Part shown: positions 7,660 through 8,080 of the stretch, piece after piece
How positions within the stretch are numbered: the stretch's first letter is position 1
Layout of the letters: each line of letters opens with the position of its first letter
DNA from: Phascolarctobacterium sp.
Lineage (GTDB): Bacteria; Bacillota; Negativicutes; Acidaminococcales; Acidaminococcaceae
Direction: 5' to 3'
DNA length: 8,080 bases
Assembly (NCBI GenBank): GCA_003150755.1
Contig: QAMT01000009.1
Span: 1-8,080 of the forward strand
Notes under the pieces: model-generated
Databases searched by the model: none
Told to the model about the DNA's origin: nothing
The model's input: the letters and a program-made list of their open reading frames with translations, nothing else
Program-made: the position numbers and the translations under genes

Positions 7660-7715
7660 TAAGAATCTAACAATCTTGAGTTTCTTTCGACTCACTAACA
7701 CAGTTTAGATTCTTA
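7660..7715 (-). terminator. Inverted repeat directly after the hipA-like stop, possible hairpin terminator or attenuator
   Basis: TAAGAATCTAA at 7660-7670 is the perfect reverse complement of 7705-7715, giving an 11-bp stem with a 34-base interior. A smaller stem inside, TGAGT (7677-7681) with ACTCA (7690-7694), could extend it as a nested hairpin. On the minus strand it begins at the base after the hipA-like stop codon and lies upstream of the UPF0489 gene. The stem is AT-rich and no T-run follows at once, so it is not a textbook terminator. It could instead be an operator or attenuator between the two genes. Confidence 0.45.
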
Positions 7716-7717
7716 TT
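7698..7717. repeat. Right copy of the imperfect inverted repeat bracketing the UPF0489 gene
   Basis: AGTTTAGATT at 7702-7711 is the exact reverse complement of 6800-6809. This copy overlaps the right arm of the local 11-bp hairpin, so the two explanations compete. ATTTAG occurs just outside it (7718-7723) and also at 6786-6791 outside the left copy, but separated there by three extra bases, so it is not a clean target duplication. Confidence 0.35.
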
Positions 7718-8080
7718 ATTTAGTAGGAAGTATTTCTCGCAGTCTGTTAAACTCATAGACCGTCTCTTGCTCATTCAACCCGGCCTTTGCTGCCACTGCC
7801 AAAAGATCCTCTTTCCTCGGTTCGATACTATCGTTGATGGAAGTCGTGCGAAAACCGTTAATGCCATCGCTGGGCAACAGGTCATAGGCCGGAGCAAAAT
7901 GCCAATCGCCATCCCGATGAATAAAGGCGAAGTTCTTAGCGTGGTCATCCTTGTTACCGATGAGATAATTGAACACCATCAGTCGATAAACTTTCCACAA
8001 CTCGGCTACACTATGCGTCAGCACGGCGCACACTTGAAAAATATGCTTGTAGTCGATACTGGGCAACCGATAATCGGCAC
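7716..8080 (-). CDS. HipA-type serine/threonine kinase, C-terminal part
   Basis: The frame runs in from the right edge, so only the last 120 residues are seen; the TTG at 8066 is internal and not a start. The HipA C-terminal domain (PF07804) is clear. LIGNKDDHAKNF carries the catalytic aspartate (visible residue 44, equivalent to D309 of E. coli HipA) and the asparagine (residue 49). FAPAYDLLPS carries the metal-binding aspartate of the DFG-like position (residue 66). HipA kinases phosphorylate cytoplasmic targets such as aminoacyl-tRNA synthetases and form toxin-antitoxin pairs with a HipB DNA-binding protein. In Bacteroidetes the N-terminal part is often a separate small gene. Any antitoxin or N-terminal subunit would lie beyond the window. 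The catalytic residues are intact, so the kinase is probably active. The stop TAA at 7716-7718 is followed at once by an inverted repeat. Confidence 0.9.
   Translation of the reverse strand, partial: ADYRLPSIDYKHIFQVCAVLTHSVAELWKVYRLMVFNYLIGNKDDHAKNFAFIHRDGDWHFAPAYDLLPSDGINGFRTTSINDSIEPRKEDLLAVAAKAGLNEQETVYEFNRLREILPTK

Overview
The window looks like a defence or accessory island in a Bacteroidales chromosome. An Alistipes-like host with a fairly GC-rich backbone is my best guess. This rests on the gene families, the HipA type and the strong base-composition contrasts, and no marker gene confirms it. The left edge (1-711, plus strand) is GC-rich and holds the 3' end of a superfamily 1 helicase with a C-terminal nuclease-like domain. 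The right edge (7716-8080, minus strand) is of intermediate composition and holds the 3' end of a HipA-type serine/threonine kinase gene. Between them lies DNA that is clearly richer in A+T.

The core is a compact plus-strand operon of three genes, 848-6757: a DUF6361-family protein (392 aa), a protein with two phospholipase D-type HxK motifs (594 aa), and a large superfamily 2 helicase (about 985 aa). The first two genes overlap by 8 bases and share a strong Shine-Dalgarno site. The second and third meet at an ATAA, where ATA appears to stand in for the ATG of a normal ATGA stop/start overlap. A helicase, a PLD-type nuclease and a protein of unknown function in one tightly coupled unit is the layout expected of an anti-phage or DNA-restriction system. 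It resembles the helicase/PLD part of DISARM but lacks the DUF1998 protein and the methylase. I do not recall an experimentally characterised system of exactly this content, so it is the main candidate for something undescribed.

On the opposite strand, converging on the operon, is a very AT-rich gene (6845-7624) for a UPF0489-family protein. It has an arginase-like fold and is related to peptide arginases. It follows the hipA-like gene on the same strand after a 91-base gap that contains an 11-bp perfect inverted repeat. A roughly 20-bp imperfect inverted repeat with a 10-bp perfect core also brackets this gene, so it may have arrived separately. There are no tRNA or rRNA genes, no CRISPR array, no recognisable transposase and no integrase in the window. 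No gene-free stretch exceeds 300 bases.
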